NCBI GenBank assembly: GCA_945897805.1 | Contig: CAMDFX010000003.1 | Span: forward strand, 213,002 to 277,001 | Source: Chryseobacterium gleum | GTDB lineage: Bacteria > Bacteroidota > Bacteroidia > Flavobacteriales_D > Crocinitomicaceae | Length of the DNA stretch: 64,000 nt | Reading direction: 5' to 3' | Part shown: piece after piece, positions 9,110 through 18,183 of the stretch | Numbering within the stretch: the stretch's first letter is position 1 | Layout: each line of letters starts with the position of its first letter | Made by a program: the position numbers and the translations under genes | The notes under the pieces: generated by a model | The model's database searches: none | What the model was told of the DNA's origin: nothing | Seen by the model: the letters and a program-made list of their open reading frames with translations, nothing else

Positions 9110-9411
9110 AATTCTTGATTGTAATAATGATTGTAGTAATTGTTTGATTCTAAGTATTCTGAATAAGCATTTTCTTTCAATTCATCGGAGGTCTTTAAAT
9201 TAGTATTTAGCGCCTTGAAAGCAACGAATGCATTTAAAATAAGAATTGTTGTCAACAACGCCCAATTGAATTTGGATGCTTTTTCAATTTTTGCAGTAGA
9301 AATTTTGCTCAAAATTCGGGTTTCAAAAAAATCAGGAACCGTTCTTTGTTCCCAATTTTCAAGTACATTGAAGATTTTTTCTTCGTGATTATTTGAATTT
9401 TTTGTTTCCAT
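9106..9411 (-). CDS. Probable anti-sigma factor, single membrane span
   Basis: 101 residues. The N-terminal cytosolic part (about 1-45) includes NVLENWEQRTVPDFFETRIL, then one membrane helix (about 48-66, ALLTTILILNAFVAFKAL) and a short, acidic, Tyr/Asn-rich tail outside. Position directly after an ECF sigma gene (8-nt gap), small size and single span fit an anti-sigma factor that holds the sigma at the membrane. No zinc-binding HxxxCxxC motif is present, so it is not a ZAS-type anti-sigma. The assignment rests on context and topology, not on a recognised domain. Confidence 0.62.
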   Translation of the reverse strand: METKNSNNHEEKIFNVLENWEQRTVPDFFETRILSKISTAKIEKASKFNWALLTTILILNAFVAFKALNTNLKTSDELKENAYSEYLESNNYYNHYYNQEL

Positions 9412-9419
9412 TTTGATTT

Positions 9420-10016
9420 TTAGATGTTCTTTTTTTTATTTTCCCTCATTTCTGGAAAGTACGAAATAAGTTTTTCTTTCAAGATTATTTTCGCCCTTGC
9501 CAATATTCCTTCAACCGCTTTCTCACTGCATTCCATGATTTGCGCAATTTCCTTTTGACTCAATCCTTCCATATATTTCAGCACAAATGCCGTTTTATAT
9601 TTACCCTTCATTTCGTCCAAAGTGACTGCAATTATTTTTGCATATTCTTTGTTTTCCAGGTGTTCATAAGGAGTGAAATCATTGTTTGCAGGAATTTCTT
9701 GCGACAAACCAAAAAGAGATAAAAGTCCAGTCGATTTTCTTTTTTGCCTATTTTGTGAACGCAAATAATCTAAACATCGACTTACCGTAATTCTGTAAAT
9801 CCAAGTGCTTAAACTGCTTTTTTCTTCAAATTGTGCAATTGAATTGAAAATGAGAATAAAAACTTCTTGCGTTTGGTCTTCAGCAATATCCGATTGCTTT
9901 AAAAAGGAATAACAGGTATTGTAAACCTTATTTTGATAAAGTTTAACCAACTTTTCGTAAGCAATTGAATCGCCTGATTTTAATGATTGAATGAAAAGTT
10001 GTTCTTCTGTCAGCAT
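9420..10016 (-). CDS. ECF-family RNA polymerase sigma factor
   Basis: 198 residues. Region 2 occupies about residues 10-85 (AYEKLVKLYQNKVYNTCYSF, then STWIYRITVSRCLDYLRSQ), and region 4 about 125-185 (AFVLKYMEGLSQKEIAQIME, then EKAVEGILARAKIILKEKL). The linker contains KRKSTGLLSLFGLSQ. It heads a three-gene operon with a probable anti-sigma (9106-9411) and a periplasmic sensor-like protein (8672-9109), an arrangement used for envelope-stress or metal sensing. I see no GGCAAC-N16-CGTC-type element in its own upstream region, so autoregulation by the promoter class seen at 26432 and 29222 is not supported. The start is the ATG at 10016. Confidence 0.92.
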   Translation of the reverse strand: MLTEEQLFIQSLKSGDSIAYEKLVKLYQNKVYNTCYSFLKQSDIAEDQTQEVFILIFNSIAQFEEKSSLSTWIYRITVSRCLDYLRSQNRQKRKSTGLLSLFGLSQEIPANNDFTPYEHLENKEYAKIIAVTLDEMKGKYKTAFVLKYMEGLSQKEIAQIMECSEKAVEGILARAKIILKEKLISYFPEMRENKKKNI

Positions 10017-10134
10017 CTATTTTTCTATGAATGTACTTTAGTAATAACGCTTTCAAATCGATAAAGGTGAGTCTTTTGCAAAAAAAAAGACAACTATCTA
10101 AAATTGTCCCTATTCAAATTGATATTCTTCGTTT

Positions 10135-11409
10135 TTAAAATTCTAAAATAGTCTTTTCAATAATCGCAACACATTCCATTAATTGCGCTTCGGTCATTAC
10201 CAATGGTGGCGCAAAACGAATGATATTTCCATGTGTTGGTTTTGCAAGTAAACCATTGTCTCTCAGTTTTAAGCACAAGTTCCAAGCTGTTTCGCTGTCT
10301 GGACAATCGTTCACAATAATTGCATTCAACAAACCTTTTCCTCGCACTTTGACTACCAAATTAGATTTCTCAATGATTCTTTGCATTTCACTTCGGAAGA
10401 TTTCTCCCAATCGACGTGCATTTTGAATCAGATTTTCATCATAAATGACATTCAACGCAGCAATAGCAACAGCTCCAGCAATCGGATTTCCGCCAAAAGT
10501 TGAACCGTGTTGACCTGGTTTAATGACATTCATAATTTCGTTGTTTGCCAAAACTGCAGAAACTGGATAAACACCGCCAGACAATGCTTTCCCTAAAATC
10601 AAAATATCTGGCTGATTGTAAGTAGCTTGTTTTTCGCATTTGTTTTCGCAAGTACAGTTGCCACAAACGGCCAATAAACTCCCTGTGCGCGCAATGCCTG
10701 TTTGAACTTCATCAGCAATAAATAGCGCATTATATTTCGTGCAAAGTGCTCTTGCATTGGTCAAGAAATCTTCATCTGGCGTAAAAACTCCGGCTTCACC
10801 TTGAATTGGTTCAACCAAAAAACCGGCAACATTCTCTTCCTTCAAAGCTTCTTCCAATGCTTTCACATCGTTGTATGGAATTTTGATAAATCCGGGAGTA
10901 AATGGTCCGAAATTATTTTTAGCATCATTGTCACTTGAAAATGAAACAATGGTGGTCGTTCTCCCATGGAAATTTCCCTCACAAACGATAATTTTAGCAG
11001 CATTTTCAGCAATTCCTCGTTTTTCATATGCCCATTTTCTACAAAGTTTGATAGCAGTTTCAACCGCTTCAGCTCCTGTATTCATGGGTAAAACTTTATC
11101 AAAACCGAAATATTCAGTAATATGTTTTTCATAAACTCCTAGTACGTCGTTGTAAAATGCGCGTGAGGTCAAAGTCAACGTTTTTGCTTGATTGATCATC
11201 GCATCCACGATAGCCGGGTGACAATGACCTTGATTTACAGCAGAATATGCAGATAGAAAATCGTAATATCTCTTTCCTTCAATATCCCAAACGTACACGC
11301 CTTCTCCTTTTGCTAAAACAACTGGCAATGGATGGTAATTGTGTGCACCGTGCTGGTCTTCCAAGTGCATCAATTCTTCTGAAGTGTAATTTTCCATGGT
11401 AGAAATCAT
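10135..11409 (-). CDS. rocD: Ornithine--oxo-acid aminotransferase
   Basis: Pyridoxal-phosphate enzyme that converts ornithine plus 2-oxoglutarate to glutamate semialdehyde and glutamate, linking arginine breakdown and proline metabolism. The 424-residue length and class III aminotransferase features fit: [20 protein letters not shown] (cofactor phosphate region), [10 protein letters not shown], the [12 protein letters not shown] block, and [15 protein letters not shown] with the Schiff-base lysine. A cysteine-rich insert ([13 protein letters not shown]) lies between the last two; it resembles a small metal-binding or disulphide loop also reported in some Bacteroidota homologues. The start could be the ATG at 11409 or the one at 11397 ([10 protein letters not shown]). 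A promoter sits at 11500-11529. Confidence 0.92.
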   Translation of the reverse strand: MISTMENYTSEELMHLEDQHGAHNYHPLPVVLAKGEGVYVWDIEGKRYYDFLSAYSAVNQGHCHPAIVDAMINQAKTLTLTSRAFYNDVLGVYEKHITEYFGFDKVLPMNTGAEAVETAIKLCRKWAYEKRGIAENAAKIIVCEGNFHGRTTTIVSFSSDNDAKNNFGPFTPGFIKIPYNDVKALEEALKEENVAGFLVEPIQGEAGVFTPDEDFLTNARALCTKYNALFIADEVQTGIARTGSLLAVCGNCTCENKCEKQATYNQPDILILGKALSGGVYPVSAVLANNEIMNVIKPGQHGSTFGGNPIAGAVAIAALNVIYDENLIQNARRLGEIFRSEMQRIIEKSNLVVKVRGKGLLNAIIVNDCPDSETAWNLCLKLRDNGLLAKPTHGNIIRFAPPLVMTEAQLMECVAIIEKTILEF

Positions 11410-11499
11410 CTGTAATTATTTTGATAAAAGTTATTCATCGCGGAGAACAACAATCCTTTCCTCTATTACAATAGGAGAGAAATCATCCCAAAAGTGTGT

Positions 11500-11529
11500 C
11501 AAAGGTAATTTTTAAAAGTCGTTTGACAA
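11500..11529 (-). promoter_or_regulatory. Promoter for ornithine aminotransferase
   Basis: On the minus strand TTG (11529-11527) and TACCTTTG (11507-11500) are separated by 19 nt, matching the Bacteroidota -33/-7 consensus. The leader to the ATG would be roughly 85 nt. Confidence 0.6.
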
Positions 11530-11659
11530 AATTGGAAAACATAAATCTTTGTTCATTTTACCTAGTTGAAAGAAGTTCAAATAATTGAATCTTATAGAAA
11601 ATGCAGAGTTGTTTCAATAATATTGATAAATTAGCGCCTCAAAGCAAAAACGGAATTTT

Positions 11660-12169
11660 ATGAATGATTTTTTAGATTTAGAAGCAGAAGAAACGGAAAA
11701 AAAATTACCATCTTTTCTAAAAGTTTTGTGTATATTAACATTTGTAGGTGCAGGAATGGGAATTTTAGGAGCAATTTACGCCTTTTTTATGCAAGGATTT
11801 ACACTGAGAATGTTAGAAGGCTCAAATGGAGTTTATCAGAATAATCCGTTTTTAAAATCATTTGATAACACTGAATACATTTCTGCGCTGAAAAAATGGG
11901 GACAAATCAATAATTTATTGACGCTTTTAGGTTCAGGTTTGTGTCTATTCGGTGCTTTATTGATGTGGAAATTGAAGAAAAGTGGTTTTTTCTTATACAT
12001 TTCAGGTCAAATTCTACCTTTTATCGGAATGTATGGATTAATGGGAGGTTTGATGCCGAATAGTAGTGGACCTCTCGCTGGTTTAGCAATTTTCACGCAA
12101 GTATTTGCAATTATTTTTCCATTGGCTTTTGTAATCATGTATGGTTTGAATTTAAAGCACTTAAAGTAA
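11660..12169 (+). CDS. Hypothetical four-span membrane protein
   Basis: 169 residues. A short charged N-terminus (DLEAEETEKKLPSF) is followed by four predicted membrane segments near 22-46, 84-104, 108-130 and 139-163 (for example VLCILTFVGAGMGILGAIYA). I do not recognise a named family. It is the first of five consecutive small membrane-protein genes on the plus strand, but a promoter at 12227-12259 separates it from the next, so it may be its own transcription unit. Function unknown. Confidence 0.8.
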   Translation: MNDFLDLEAEETEKKLPSFLKVLCILTFVGAGMGILGAIYAFFMQGFTLRMLEGSNGVYQNNPFLKSFDNTEYISALKKWGQINNLLTLLGSGLCLFGALLMWKLKKSGFFLYISGQILPFIGMYGLMGGLMPNSSGPLAGLAIFTQVFAIIFPLAFVIMYGLNLKHLK

Positions 12170-12226
12170 AATTTAGTTATTTTTTTTTATATTAGTGAAA
12201 AAAATTATTAACATTTTTTCACAAAG

Positions 12227-12259
12227 TTGTATTTCAATTAAAGTATTCTTTTACATTTG
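12227..12259 (+). promoter_or_regulatory. Promoter for DUF4190-like gene
   Basis: TTG at 12227-12229 and a perfect TACATTTG at 12252-12259, 22 nt apart, precede the ATG at 12287 by about 27 nt. Confidence 0.65.
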
Positions 12260-12286
12260 TACCGATAACTATAAAAAATAAAAATT

Positions 12287-12670
12287 ATGTCAGAATTAAA
12301 TGTATCTAACGCGCCTCAAGGAAAAGGAATGGCCGTTACAGGGTTTGTCCTTTCTTTAGTAGGACTTATTTTTTCATCTTGGATCGCTGCAATAGCAGTT
12401 CTTTCAATTGCGACTGGTGGTAGCGCATGGTTGATGTACTTTTGGTTGGTTCTTTGTATTGCAAGTGTCGTACTTTCAGTTATGGGAATGAGCAAATTAG
12501 GAAAAACTGGTGGTAAAAAAGGTTTAGGTATTGCAGGAATGGTAATTGGTATCGTTGCAACAATCTACTCTATCATCTTAGTTTTGGGATTAAGTGTAGC
12601 TGCAAGTGCTGCTGATTCAGTTGGATCTGAAGCTTTGCAAGATGCAATGGAAGATATGCAAAATAGATAA
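12287..12670 (+). CDS. DUF4190-like small membrane protein
   Basis: 127 residues with a short polar N-terminus, then hydrophobic segments near 17-40, 48-68 and 82-108 (GMAVTGFVLSLVGLIFSSW, IAGMVIGIVATIYSIILVLG). The GxAVxGFVLSLVGL and GLGIAGMVIGI halves resemble the DUF4190 repeat, in which a Gly-rich hairpin of helices is duplicated. The gene has its own promoter and is followed by a clear hairpin terminator at 12691-12720, so it appears to be monocistronic. Biochemical role unknown. Confidence 0.75.
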   Translation: MSELNVSNAPQGKGMAVTGFVLSLVGLIFSSWIAAIAVLSIATGGSAWLMYFWLVLCIASVVLSVMGMSKLGKTGGKKGLGIAGMVIGIVATIYSIILVLGLSVAASAADSVGSEALQDAMEDMQNR

Positions 12671-12690
12671 TATACATCATATTTATTATT

Positions 12691-12720
12691 AAATCCTCAG
12701 AATTTTCTGGGGATTTTTTA
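12691..12720 (+). terminator. Rho-independent terminator after DUF4190-like gene
   Basis: AAATCCTCAG (12691-12700) pairs with CTGGGGATTT (12707-12716) around an AATTTT loop, one G-T wobble, followed directly by T residues. Confidence 0.75.
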
Positions 12721-12740
12721 TTTCACTTAATTTCTTTAAA

Positions 12741-13205
12741 ATGTATTCAACAAGTTTATTTGCAACATTGGGTTTATTTTTATTTATCATTTTTGCAGTT
12801 GCCATATTAATTGCAGTTTTGTATCTACTTACTTTGCAAAATGTATTAAAGGAAATCGAACCACAAAATAGATTGGTGGAGCCATCGAATGTTTGGTTGA
12901 TGTTTATCCCATTATTTAATATGATTTATCCATTTATTTTATACCCTAAAATTTCTGAATCTCTTCGAAATGAATTTGATTCTCGTGGATTAAGTAAAGC
13001 CGGTGATTACGGAAGAGCAATTGGAATAACAATGCCAATTCTTGGTTTGTGTGGTTTGATTCCAATTCTGGGAGGCTTGGCTGGTTTAGCGAACTTAATC
13101 CTTTTCATTATTTTCTGGGTAAAAATGTCAGAATTTAAAAATGAACTTCAGCGAATGCCCAAAATGAGCAGTGGTGTAAGTAATAGTAACGATTTATTAG
13201 ATTAA
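12741..13205 (+). CDS. Hypothetical membrane protein, NR-x-M/VW-LxxIPLFN family
   Basis: 154 residues with membrane segments near 7-30, 49-70 and 96-126. The stretch NVWLMFIPLFNMIYPFILYP followed by ISESLRNEFDSRGL is typical of a widespread uncharacterised bacterial membrane-protein family in which a WLxxIPxFN hairpin precedes an SLxxEFxxRG motif. The next gene starts 4 bases after the stop, so it forms an operon with the CCC-motif and DUF2752 genes. No function is known. Confidence 0.78.
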   Translation: MYSTSLFATLGLFLFIIFAVAILIAVLYLLTLQNVLKEIEPQNRLVEPSNVWLMFIPLFNMIYPFILYPKISESLRNEFDSRGLSKAGDYGRAIGITMPILGLCGLIPILGGLAGLANLILFIIFWVKMSEFKNELQRMPKMSSGVSNSNDLLD

Positions 13206-13209
13206 TAAA

Positions 13210-13551
13210 ATGGACGAAATTTTAGACAACAAAGACACAAGATCAATGTTTACAGGTGAAAAAGCATTGCCTAATGCAACTGCAACGTTGGTGTTGGGAA
13301 TCATCTCAATTGCTACATGCTGGTTATACGCAATTCCTGGACTTATTTGTGGAATTATCGCTTTGGTATTATTTGCCAAAGACAAAAAAATTTATCAAGA
13401 AGATCCCGCAAGTTACAATGCATCATTCAAAAATGCAAAAGCTGGGCAAGTTTGTGCTATTATTGGCTTGTGTTTATCAGCTTTGATGTTCATTTATTTT
13501 ATTGTGGTATTGGCATTTCTTGGGTCAGTTTTATCAGGGACTAGATTTTAA
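13210..13551 (+). CDS. CCC-motif-type (DUF4190-related) membrane protein
   Basis: 113 residues. After a short hydrophilic start (MDEILDNKDTRSMF) comes LPNATATLVLGIISIATCWL, the position where the Flavobacteriia family usually shows a Cys-Cys-Cys triplet. Here it is Cys-Trp-Leu. Two more hydrophobic segments follow around AKAGQVCAIIGLCLSALMFI. In Bacteroidota this family is commonly encoded directly beside a DUF2752 gene, as here, where the next ATG comes straight after this stop codon. That conserved pairing suggests joint function, possibly in membrane assembly or secretion, but no activity is established. Confidence 0.8.
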   Translation: MDEILDNKDTRSMFTGEKALPNATATLVLGIISIATCWLYAIPGLICGIIALVLFAKDKKIYQEDPASYNASFKNAKAGQVCAIIGLCLSALMFIYFIVVLAFLGSVLSGTRF

Positions 13552-13827
13552 ATGCTCGATTGCTATTGGAAATATTATCTTGGTTTAGAATGTCCAGGCT
13601 GTGGATTTCAACGTTCATTTTTGGCACTCTTCCAAGGTAATATTTACGAAAGCCTAAAACTTTTTCCCGCTACAATTCCCCTAATATTAACCGTTTTACT
13701 TGTTGCTTTTCACTTGAAATTCAAATTCAAAAACGGCGCAAAAGCCATCACAATTCTTTTCGGATCTACTGCAATCATTATGGTTGTAAGTTTTGCTGTC
13801 AAAATTTCCACCTACGGCACACATTGA
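13552..13827 (+). CDS. DUF2752 membrane protein
   Basis: 91 residues opening with the diagnostic DUF2752 signature CPGCGFQRS (about residues 16-24), followed by two hydrophobic segments (about 42-60 and 67-85). The ATG immediately follows the stop codon of the CCC-motif gene with no gap, so the two are translationally linked. The CPGCG motif may bind metal or form a thiol site at the membrane face; this is inference. Last gene of the 12741-13827 operon. Confidence 0.85.
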   Translation: MLDCYWKYYLGLECPGCGFQRSFLALFQGNIYESLKLFPATIPLILTVLLVAFHLKFKFKNGAKAITILFGSTAIIMVVSFAVKISTYGTH

Positions 13828-13829
13828 AA

Positions 13830-14265
13830 AAGACCCGCTACGCTGTTAGACATTAGATATTAGACTCGTTGCTTCGCAACTATTAGACTGGATTTCCGAT
13901 GTCGCTGCGCAACTAATAGACTAGATTTTTGTTTTGGATTTAGATTTTAGCCACGGATTACACAGAGGAATGTAGTGGCTTTCTTGTCTGAATGGATTTA
14001 TGCTAATGATTTTTCCAAAAAAAATACAACTTTAAAAATCCGTGCATCCGTGGCAAAGAAAACTCCTACAAATTGTTTACAAGAATACTTCGTGGTAAAT
14101 AACTTACACATTATTTTAGATATAAAGTTTGCAGGATTTCTCTTTGATTTAAGCAATTTGCGAAATTGAAAATGAACTTTTTGGATTTTTGTTTTTACGA
14201 AAATTTTAAATTTGTTGAAAAAATCCAGTCTTTTGTCTTTTGTCTATCGTCTATTGTCTTCCAAA
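13830..14265. repeat. Gene-free stretch with repetitive intergenic sequence
   Basis: Between DUF2752 and ettA there is no supportable gene. Short repeated phrases are seen: TTAGACATTAGATATTAGAC-like units with a GTTGC-TTC-GCAAC hairpin near 13870, GCCACGGAT at 13950-13958 inverted as ATCCGTGGC at 14046-14054, and a run of TTTTGTCTATCGTCTATTG units near 14231-14260. These look like non-autonomous repeat remnants common in Bacteroidota intergenic DNA. A 64-codon frame at 13975-14169 runs through them and is rejected. Confidence 0.5.
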
Positions 14266-14270
14266 AAAAC

Positions 14271-14278
14271 TATCTTTG
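14271..14278 (+). promoter_or_regulatory. -7 box TATCTTTG before ettA
   Basis: Perfect TAnnTTTG ending 19 nt before the ettA ATG. The nearest TTG (14254-14256) is only 14 nt upstream, shorter than usual, so the -33 element is uncertain. Confidence 0.5.
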
Positions 14279-14297
14279 AATTTCTCAAAAAAACAAC

Positions 14298-15983
14298 ATG
14301 GCTGACGATAAAAAAGTGATATTTTCCATGGTGAACGTTTCTAAAACGACGCCTCAGGGTAAACAAATTATTAAAAATATTTACCTCTCGTTTTTTTACG
14401 GGGCGAAGATTGGGATCATCGGTTTGAATGGTTCTGGAAAATCGACGGTGATGAAAATTATCGCTGGATTAGATAAATCTTTTCAAGGTGATGTGGTCTT
14501 TTCTGACGGTTATTCTGTTGGTTATTTGCCGCAGGAACCAGAATTGGATCCAACCAAAACAGTAAAGGAAATTGTGATGCAGGGCGCACAAGAAACGGTG
14601 GATGTATTGCGAGAATACGAAGAAATCAACGCGGCGTTTATGGACGAAGATGTATTAAATGATCCAGATAAAATGGATAAATTAATCGCTCGTCAAGGTC
14701 AAGTTTCAGATCGCATTGATGCTTTGGACGCTTGGGAATTAGACACCAAATTGGAAAGGGCGATGGACGCATTACGCTGTCCGCCAGATGATCAGTTGAT
14801 TGATTCTCTTTCTGGTGGTGAACGTCGTCGCGTTGCTTTGTGTCGATTATTGCTTCAAAATCCAGATGTATTGTTACTCGATGAGCCAACAAACCACTTG
14901 GATGCTGAATCGATTGATTGGTTGGAGCAACATTTGCAACAATATGCAGGAACTGTAATAGCAGTGACGCACGATAGATATTTCTTAGACAACGTTGCAG
15001 GCTGGATTTTAGAGTTAGATAGAGGCGAAGGTATTCCTTGGAAAGGAAACTATTCTTCTTGGTTAGAACAAAAAGGAAACCGCTTGAAACAAGAGGAAAA
15101 GACAGCATCAAAACGTCAGAAAATGCTGGAACGCGAGTTGGAATGGGTCAGAATGAACCCAAAAGCACGACAAGCGAAAAGTAAAGCGCGATTAACGAAT
15201 TACGATAAACTGCTTTCAGAAGACATGAAAGACAGAGAAGACGTATTGGAAATCCCGATTCCGAACGGACCTCGTTTGGGGAACAATGTAATTGATGCTG
15301 AGCATGTTGCTAAATCTTTTGGAGATAAATTGTTGTATGATGATTTGAATTTTAAATTGCCACCTGCTGGAATTGTTGGTGTTATCGGACCGAATGGTGC
15401 TGGTAAAACTACAATTTTCAAAATGATTATGAATGAATTACAACCTGATGGTGGTGAATTCAAAGTCGGTGAAACAGCTAAAATTGGATATGTAGATCAA
15501 TCACACAAAGACATTCATCCTGATAAAACGGTTTTTGAAGTGATTTCAGATGGAAATGAATACATTGAAATTGGAAATCAAAAAATCATTTCACGCGCCT
15601 ACATTTCGAAATTTAATTTCGCGGGTTCAGACCAAAACAAGAAAGTCGGCGTACTTTCCGGAGGAGAAAGAAATCGTTTGCATTTGGCCATGACATTGAA
15701 AACGGAGGCAAATATTTTACTTTTAGATGAACCAACGAATGACATTGACGTTAATACTTTGCGCGCATTAGAAGAAGGAATTTTGAATTTTGCAGGTTGT
15801 GCGGTGGTAATTTCTCACGACAGATGGTTCTTAGATCGCATTTGCACGCACATTTTAGCATTTGAAGGTGATTCGCAAGTACATTGGTTCGAAGGTTCTT
15901 ATTCTGACTACGAAGAAAACCGAAAGAAACGTTTGGGCGATTCAGCACCAAAACGAATCAAATATAGAAAATTGACGAAATAA
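14298..15983 (+). CDS. ettA: Energy-dependent translational throttle protein EttA (ABC-F ATPase)
   Basis: Cytosolic ABC-F protein that binds the ribosomal E site and gates the first steps of elongation according to ATP/ADP ratio. The 561 residues hold two ABC domains: Walker A GLNGSGKST (42-50) and GPNGAGKTT (about 364-372), signatures LSGGERRRVALCRLLL and LSGGERNRLHLAMTL, and Walker B LLLDEPTNHLD and LLLDEPTNDID. The linker contains WVRMNPKARQAKSKARLTNY, the arm/P-site-tRNA interaction motif region characteristic of EttA over other ABC-F members. Length matches the family. It is monocistronic, with a -7 box upstream and a strong terminator downstream at 16003-16030. Confidence 0.96.
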   Translation: MADDKKVIFSMVNVSKTTPQGKQIIKNIYLSFFYGAKIGIIGLNGSGKSTVMKIIAGLDKSFQGDVVFSDGYSVGYLPQEPELDPTKTVKEIVMQGAQETVDVLREYEEINAAFMDEDVLNDPDKMDKLIARQGQVSDRIDALDAWELDTKLERAMDALRCPPDDQLIDSLSGGERRRVALCRLLLQNPDVLLLDEPTNHLDAESIDWLEQHLQQYAGTVIAVTHDRYFLDNVAGWILELDRGEGIPWKGNYSSWLEQKGNRLKQEEKTASKRQKMLERELEWVRMNPKARQAKSKARLTNYDKLLSEDMKDREDVLEIPIPNGPRLGNNVIDAEHVAKSFGDKLLYDDLNFKLPPAGIVGVIGPNGAGKTTIFKMIMNELQPDGGEFKVGETAKIGYVDQSHKDIHPDKTVFEVISDGNEYIEIGNQKIISRAYISKFNFAGSDQNKKVGVLSGGERNRLHLAMTLKTEANILLLDEPTNDIDVNTLRALEEGILNFAGCAVVISHDRWFLDRICTHILAFEGDSQVHWFEGSYSDYEENRKKRLGDSAPKRIKYRKLTK

Positions 15984-16002
15984 AATTGAGCTCAAATAAT
16001 TT

Positions 16003-16030
16003 AGAAGGAGGGAATTTTCTCTCCTTTTTT
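16003..16030 (+). terminator. Rho-independent terminator after ettA
   Basis: The stem AGAAGGAGGGA/TCTCCTTTT around an ATTTTC loop is followed by a run of T residues; it sits 20 bases past the ettA stop. Confidence 0.75.
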
Positions 16031-16038
16031 ATTGTAAG

Positions 16039-18027
16039 CTATTTCAGTTTATAGATTTTGAAACCTAAATCCTTGTAATTTATTTCATTATGGTTTGGAT
16101 TCCAAATGTAAATTCCCAATTCCGCATTTTCAATCTTAGCTGATGGAAGTGGAACAATCAATTCCACATACTTAGCGTTTTGGTGTTTTTTGAGCGAGTA
16201 AGAAAGTACAAAAGATTTGTATAAAAGATTTTCACCGTCTTGATTAATTGAAAACACAATATTAGATTCAATTGCATTTTTCGGAGTGATATTTCCATCA
16301 AACTTAATCAACAAATTTTCATTTTGCTTTTTTGAGAATCCTTTGATTTTGTAAACAGCGCCAAATTCTTGGTTTTTTGAAATGTTTCCATATTTTAGAT
16401 TATTCTGCCTAAATGCCCAATTGTGATCAATTGAATCAGACGATTCTAGAAAAATTGAATATCTTTTAAGTTGAAGAAATTCATTCAAATTGCATTTTTT
16501 TGCTTGATTGCGTTTTTTGCACAGTGTTATCTTTCCGTCAGTATCAATTACTTCAAAATGATTGATGATTTCAGGATAATTTTCGTACACATTTGGAATG
16601 AAATATTCATTTTCAAATAGCATGTAGTTAAAATCCCAATGAATTGTTGCTTTAAGTAACTCTGGTTTATCGTCGATAATTGGAATTCCATCTCGTTTCA
16701 TCAAATAAAACGGCAGATTCGGAGGAAATGCGTGGTAACATAGAATTGTTTCTGTTATATTTATATTGTTGTCAATCAGTAATTTATTTACGTTCTCATA
16801 ATTTGAATAGGTCGTAAAGGTTTGATTCCATGGTCCAGGAGCGTAGACTTTTTCTTGCTCACTTTTGGCTTCCTTGCGAAAGAAGAAAATTGAAATGAAG
16901 ATTAAAACCATGTAAAAGTAGTTTTCAAATTTGAAGGTTTTAATTCGACTAGCTAGAACGATTGTTGTAAAAATCACAGGAAACAAAAATGAATCGATGA
17001 AATAGTAATCGTGATTTACATATTGTTTTGCCATCGAAACAAAAAATGCAAGGGAAGCAAACCAAAGGAATACGCAAAGAATTATGGGTAATTTATTGAT
17101 GAATATTTTTGTTCTTTTGCGATAAAAAATAATTGTCAAAATCGTTAAAATTCCCATCGAGAAATATTGGCTTTTTGAAAAGTAAATGTATTTCCAATTT
17201 TGTAGCATCAATCGAACTATTTCTTTAAATTCTTCAAAATCTTTTGGAAGCATCAAATGCGATAAAAACAACGATCCAAAGGTTTTTCGTAAATAATAAT
17301 TATAGGAAAAATAGCTAAAAATCAATGTAAAAGAAATCAAACTTCCGATTAAAAATTTACTTTTGAAGATTGATTTGAAGTTGTTTATATTTAAATAGCG
17401 AACCAATTCAATTCCTAAAATTGAGAAGTAAAGAAAAAGATAGCTCGTTCTAGCTAAAACCGACAAAGTCAAGAAAATGAGTGCTAAAACCCAATATTTT
17501 TGCCTGTCACTCTGAATGAATTTGATGTAAAAATAGGTACCAATCACAAAGTTTGAAAAGGAGGGAATAGAAGGCATGAAGCCATTTTGGTAATAAACGA
17601 AAAGTGGAGAGTAAATGAGCAGTAAAACTGGGAATAGCGCAAGTATTTTGTTTTCAATCAGTAAATTAGAAAGTTTGAATAAAAAGAAAATTCCAAATAG
17701 AGAATACAGATAAATGTAAATCCGATTGATGATTTGCGACTCACTCCCTGTTATTTTCATTACAACCGCAGGAATGAACTGATGAATTGGAAAATCGACA
17801 CTAGTTGTTGTTGAAAGTTTTTTCCTTTTCCAATCTTCTGGATATTTATAGTTGTAAGTGCGTGTTTTTGGTTTGAAAAAATTTAAATCGTTGTCAACAA
17901 ATCCCAAACTCAAGGAGTAATGATCAATTTGACTCCAAGCGTGTTTTTGCAGGGGAAAGTTCTGGAAGGTAAATAAATTACTTTTCAAGAGCATCAAAAT
18001 ACACAGCAATAAAATTGAAAATGGCAT
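16039..18027 (-). CDS. GT39-like polytopic glycosyltransferase
   Basis: About 662 residues from the ATG at 18027 (MPFSILLLCILMLL). A longer GTG-started frame exists, but it would run through the promoter and start of the divergent gene at 18184, so it is not used. Roughly ten hydrophobic segments span the first 400 residues (for example IFFLFKLSNLLIENKILALF), followed by a soluble beta-rich C-terminal domain. The early loop SQIDHYSLSLGFVDNDLNFF resembles the acidic catalytic loop region of ArnT/PMT-type lipid-linked sugar transferases. It probably moves a sugar from a polyprenyl phosphate donor onto a periplasmic acceptor; donor and acceptor cannot be inferred. Confidence 0.72.
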   Translation of the reverse strand: MPFSILLLCILMLLKSNLFTFQNFPLQKHAWSQIDHYSLSLGFVDNDLNFFKPKTRTYNYKYPEDWKRKKLSTTTSVDFPIHQFIPAVVMKITGSESQIINRIYIYLYSLFGIFFLFKLSNLLIENKILALFPVLLLIYSPLFVYYQNGFMPSIPSFSNFVIGTYFYIKFIQSDRQKYWVLALIFLTLSVLARTSYLFLYFSILGIELVRYLNINNFKSIFKSKFLIGSLISFTLIFSYFSYNYYLRKTFGSLFLSHLMLPKDFEEFKEIVRLMLQNWKYIYFSKSQYFSMGILTILTIIFYRKRTKIFINKLPIILCVFLWFASLAFFVSMAKQYVNHDYYFIDSFLFPVIFTTIVLASRIKTFKFENYFYMVLIFISIFFFRKEAKSEQEKVYAPGPWNQTFTTYSNYENVNKLLIDNNINITETILCYHAFPPNLPFYLMKRDGIPIIDDKPELLKATIHWDFNYMLFENEYFIPNVYENYPEIINHFEVIDTDGKITLCKKRNQAKKCNLNEFLQLKRYSIFLESSDSIDHNWAFRQNNLKYGNISKNQEFGAVYKIKGFSKKQNENLLIKFDGNITPKNAIESNIVFSINQDGENLLYKSFVLSYSLKKHQNAKYVELIVPLPSAKIENAELGIYIWNPNHNEINYKDLGFKIYKLK

Positions 18028-18183
18028 GTATTTTTTCACAAGTAACTTTTTATTTACAAATATCTTAAAAAATAATGCTTTACCCAAGGGAATATTTTTT
18101 TTCAATGCAATTGAATTTTCTGAGATGATTTTTAGCAACAAAATATTATCTATTTTTGACCCAAAATTTATAGTAATATTTAG

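Noticed and set aside
13975..14169. 64-codon plus-strand frame between DUF2752 and ettA
   Set aside because: It runs through repetitive intergenic phrases (CACGGAT-type inverted repeats), has no homology signature and no promoter.
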